Origin: Priapulus caudatus
Taxonomy: Eukaryota > Priapulida > Priapulimorpha > Priapulimorphida > Priapulidae
Direction: 5' to 3'
Assembly (NCBI RefSeq): GCF_000485595.1
Contig: NW_014578246.1
Span: forward strand, 9,340-55,953
DNA length: 46,614 nt
The notes below the pieces were generated by a model. That model worked only from the letters and a program-made list of their open reading frames with translations. It did not search any database and had not been told where the DNA came from. Positions 44,658 through 46,614 of this stretch are shown in pieces (position 1 is the first letter of the stretch; every line of letters starts with the position of its first letter). Both the position numbers and the translations under genes were made by a program.

Positions 44658-45009
44658 GTGTGAACTAGGGTAGTACCAGTCAACAATCCATAACGGTTCG
44701 TGGCACAGAGTATTTGGGATTCATGAATCAATTCATGATATGCATTAATTCAATCACATGATGCATATATAAATCGACTCATAAGATACATACATTTTTT
44801 TCACAATTTTCATCTATTATATAAAAGGACTCATATGGTGTTTAGGTTAATTAACCTGAGGTTAGATTGCAATTTATTGAGGTTAGAGGCTCACTTAAGA
44901 CTGATGTTGGTAATATCCTGTTTGTTCTTTCAATAAAGTGGCGTGTTGAGCATGAGAACGTTATGTGTGTGTTCGCATATGTCATTGTTGGATTTTCTAT
45001 TGCCTGTAG

Positions 45010-45087
45010 GTCCTCTAGCAAGTGCAATGCTGAACAGATATGGATGTAGACTTACGATTATTTTGGGAGGTCTTCTCTCGCCTACAG
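45010..45087 (+). CDS. SLC16-like exon 2
   Basis: Acceptor TTGCCTGTAG; the phase matches exon 1 (G + GT gives Gly). It encodes GPLASAMLNRYGCRLTIILG, the conserved loop between TM2 and TM3 with its NR.GCR motif. The 3' end is uncertain: CCTACAG|GCTATT would be a GC donor in phase 1. The following TM3 piece (about 22 residues in the family) was not found, so an exon may be missing. Confidence 0.75.
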
Positions 45088-45483
45088 GCTATTATAAGCA
45101 GCTACTTTGCAACAAAAACCCTATCCAACTTCGGGAATCAGCTATGCGACTAGTGCACAGCGTGACCGATATTTGCACGCATTATTTTACACTTAATTTA
45201 TCTAAAAGAATTGTAGAAGTTTGTGGTAGAACGCTGGCAATAATTCATTTATTATTACGAAGTACGGCCTTACGGATAAAAACCTAATTAGACGTAGCAT
45301 AGTTATCTAGAAACGATATTGTACTTTTTCAAGGGATCTAATGTGTTGTAAAATAAAATATCCCAAACATATAATAAACAGAAACAAAAGCACTATTTAT
45401 TATGTATTTCTTATAATATGTCTCGCATTAGTCAGTGACACTTCCATGTCAGTGAGGTGACATTTTCGTTAATTTTTTTCTAG

Positions 45484-46215
45484 GCCTTGGGTTTGGCTTG
45501 TCCTACACTCCATGTGTTATCATGGTCGGAAGGTATTTCAACAAGTGGCTCTACCTGGCAACAGCGGTGGCTTGCACTGGAGAGGGCCTAGGTCTTGTTC
45601 TGTTCCCTATCATTTTCGAAAAACTAATCGAGGAATACCAGTGGCAGGGTTCTATGCTTATAAACGGGGCTATCTCTCTAAACATTGTACTGTGCGGGGT
45701 TATAGTGGAGCCCTTAAAAGCTAAAGAAGAGAATGCAGATGTACTTCATTTGACAATGTTCAGAGATATAAAAATGCTGCTGTTCGCTCTCAGCATGGTC
45801 TGCTGGAACGTCGGTGTTGTCATAGTAATGTTTATCGTAGCTGATTTCTTGGTGGAGCGCGGTATCGAACTGAGAAAGAATATTTATCTTATGACTATCA
45901 TGGGAATAGCAAACATGGCAGGACATCCCTTTGCTGGGCTGACGGTGTTTTGTCGAAAGTGGCCGTACACAAACTTGTGGCTGTATACGATTACCATTGC
46001 AATATACGGTGTAGTTATGATGCTGTTTAATACTGGAGAATCTTTTACCGCTTTTCTTATTTATGGAATCGTTTTATCTTTTGCACTTGGGATTCAGTTG
46101 GGATGCCTGGCGAATGTTGTTATTGATCTCTTTGGGATGGATGTTTTTAACCACAGCTTTGGTTACCAGATGGCATCCTAGGGCGTCGGTATCATCATTG
46201 GACCTCCTATTGCAG
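45484..46215 (+). pseudogene. SLC16-like exon 3 with in-frame TAG
   Basis: Acceptor TTTTTTTCTAG, then LGFGLSYTPCVIMVGRYFN (TM4), EGLGLVLFPIIFEKLIEEY, a central loop, and TM7-10 up to FGMDVFNHSFGYQMAS. A TAG stop at 46179-46181 follows, and the family sequence continues in the same frame as GVGIIIGPPIA to a good donor GCAG|GTATGT. The family usually has a residue such as Gln before GxG..LGPP, so a CAG to TAG change or a base-call error is likely. If real, it removes TM11-12. Confidence 0.85.
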
Positions 46216-46318
46216 GTATGTGACACTTGAAAGGAGCCTGGTGATGTATATTAGAAATGTGTGTGTAGATGTTCGTTTTCTATTTGTAAGTTTGTTATGA
46301 CTGTTTGCATGTATGTAA

Positions 46319-46321
<3 letters not shown>

Positions 46322-46365
<44 letters not shown>

Positions 46366-46378
46366 TGTCTCTCTCTCT
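46322..46378 (+). repeat. CT microsatellite
   Basis: Nearly uninterrupted TC dinucleotides in the intron after SLC16 exon 3. Confidence 0.95.
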
Positions 46379-46614
46379 TGATTGTAATGTTCTCTGATTG
46401 AATATAAGTATACCAGAGAATTTTTATCGCATAGCGTGAAAGAAAGTCTCTAAGGTATATGTAGGTATAAGTACGTAACATCTATTTGCTTGTATATAGT
46501 ATCAAAAACGATCGGCTGCACTTTTTCAGTAGTGATGTATTTTTGGTAATGCCTATATGCCTATAGATAGGTGGGTAATTCAGGGCAATTTTGCATGCAT
46601 TCGTGTACAGTGAA
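46379..46614. other. Intron or intergenic sequence to window end
   Basis: AT-rich, no coding sequence recognised. The remaining SLC16 exon(s) would lie beyond the window. Confidence 0.5.

Noticed and set aside
13902-46181. Reassigned TAG/TGA codons explaining the in-frame stops
   Set aside because: Gag ends at a TAG, the UNC93 tails end at TAG or TGA, and pol has none inside; pseudogenes or base errors are simpler.

Overview
The window looks like nuclear DNA of an invertebrate animal. Its genes are split into short exons with good GT/AG splice sites and introns of a few hundred bases. It also holds an LTR retrotransposon with an envelope gene, many microsatellites, small fold-back elements and a satellite-like tandem repeat. 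The phylum cannot be named from sequence alone. Every cellular gene seen is partial or broken: UNC93-like transporters, one TTC38-like exon, one M1 aminopeptidase exon and one SLC16 (monocarboxylate-type) transporter.

Layout. Positions 1-3086 and 5398-8493 are the two arms of a roughly 3.1 kb imperfect inverted repeat. Each arm carries a frameshifted UNC93-like copy, transcribed outward. The 2.3 kb loop holds a TTC38-like exon (4012-4169), a paired GT/AC microsatellite and two small palindromic elements. A third UNC93-like gene starts at 10127. It continues through exons at 11727, 13846 and 14304 and is interrupted by a 674-base run of N (11889-12562).

The largest structure is a direct duplication. 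About 10.8 kb (unit A, 11729-22508) reappears at roughly 98-99% identity by eye as unit B (30421-40671). Both units hold UNC93 exons 2-4 and a tandem array of ~550-bp repeats, with five units in A and four in B. Between A and B lies a minus-strand gypsy-type retrotransposon (22509-30420) with a 5' LTR, a tRNA primer site, intact gag and pol, and an F-type env cut off at the A junction. The outer end of the 5' LTR abuts UNC93 exon 2 of unit B, two bases into the exon, at an ATATAT target. Unit A keeps the uninterrupted exon and its splice acceptor. This is best explained as two alleles, one with and one without the insertion, that sit head to tail. They may have been joined by misassembly of haplotypes, or by a real non-homologous exchange between homologues.

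To the right of B are low-complexity tracts, a tRNA-like (SINE-like) sequence and a GGATG-type minisatellite. An M1 aminopeptidase exon (42820-43196, minus) abuts a dispersed copy of the ~550-bp array element, and an SLC16 transporter (44438-46215, plus) has an in-frame TAG. The genes do not form a pathway. The interest lies in structure: allele-like duplication, an insertion in an exon, different nonsense codons in the two copies, and a repeat that exists both as a tandem array and as a single dispersed copy.
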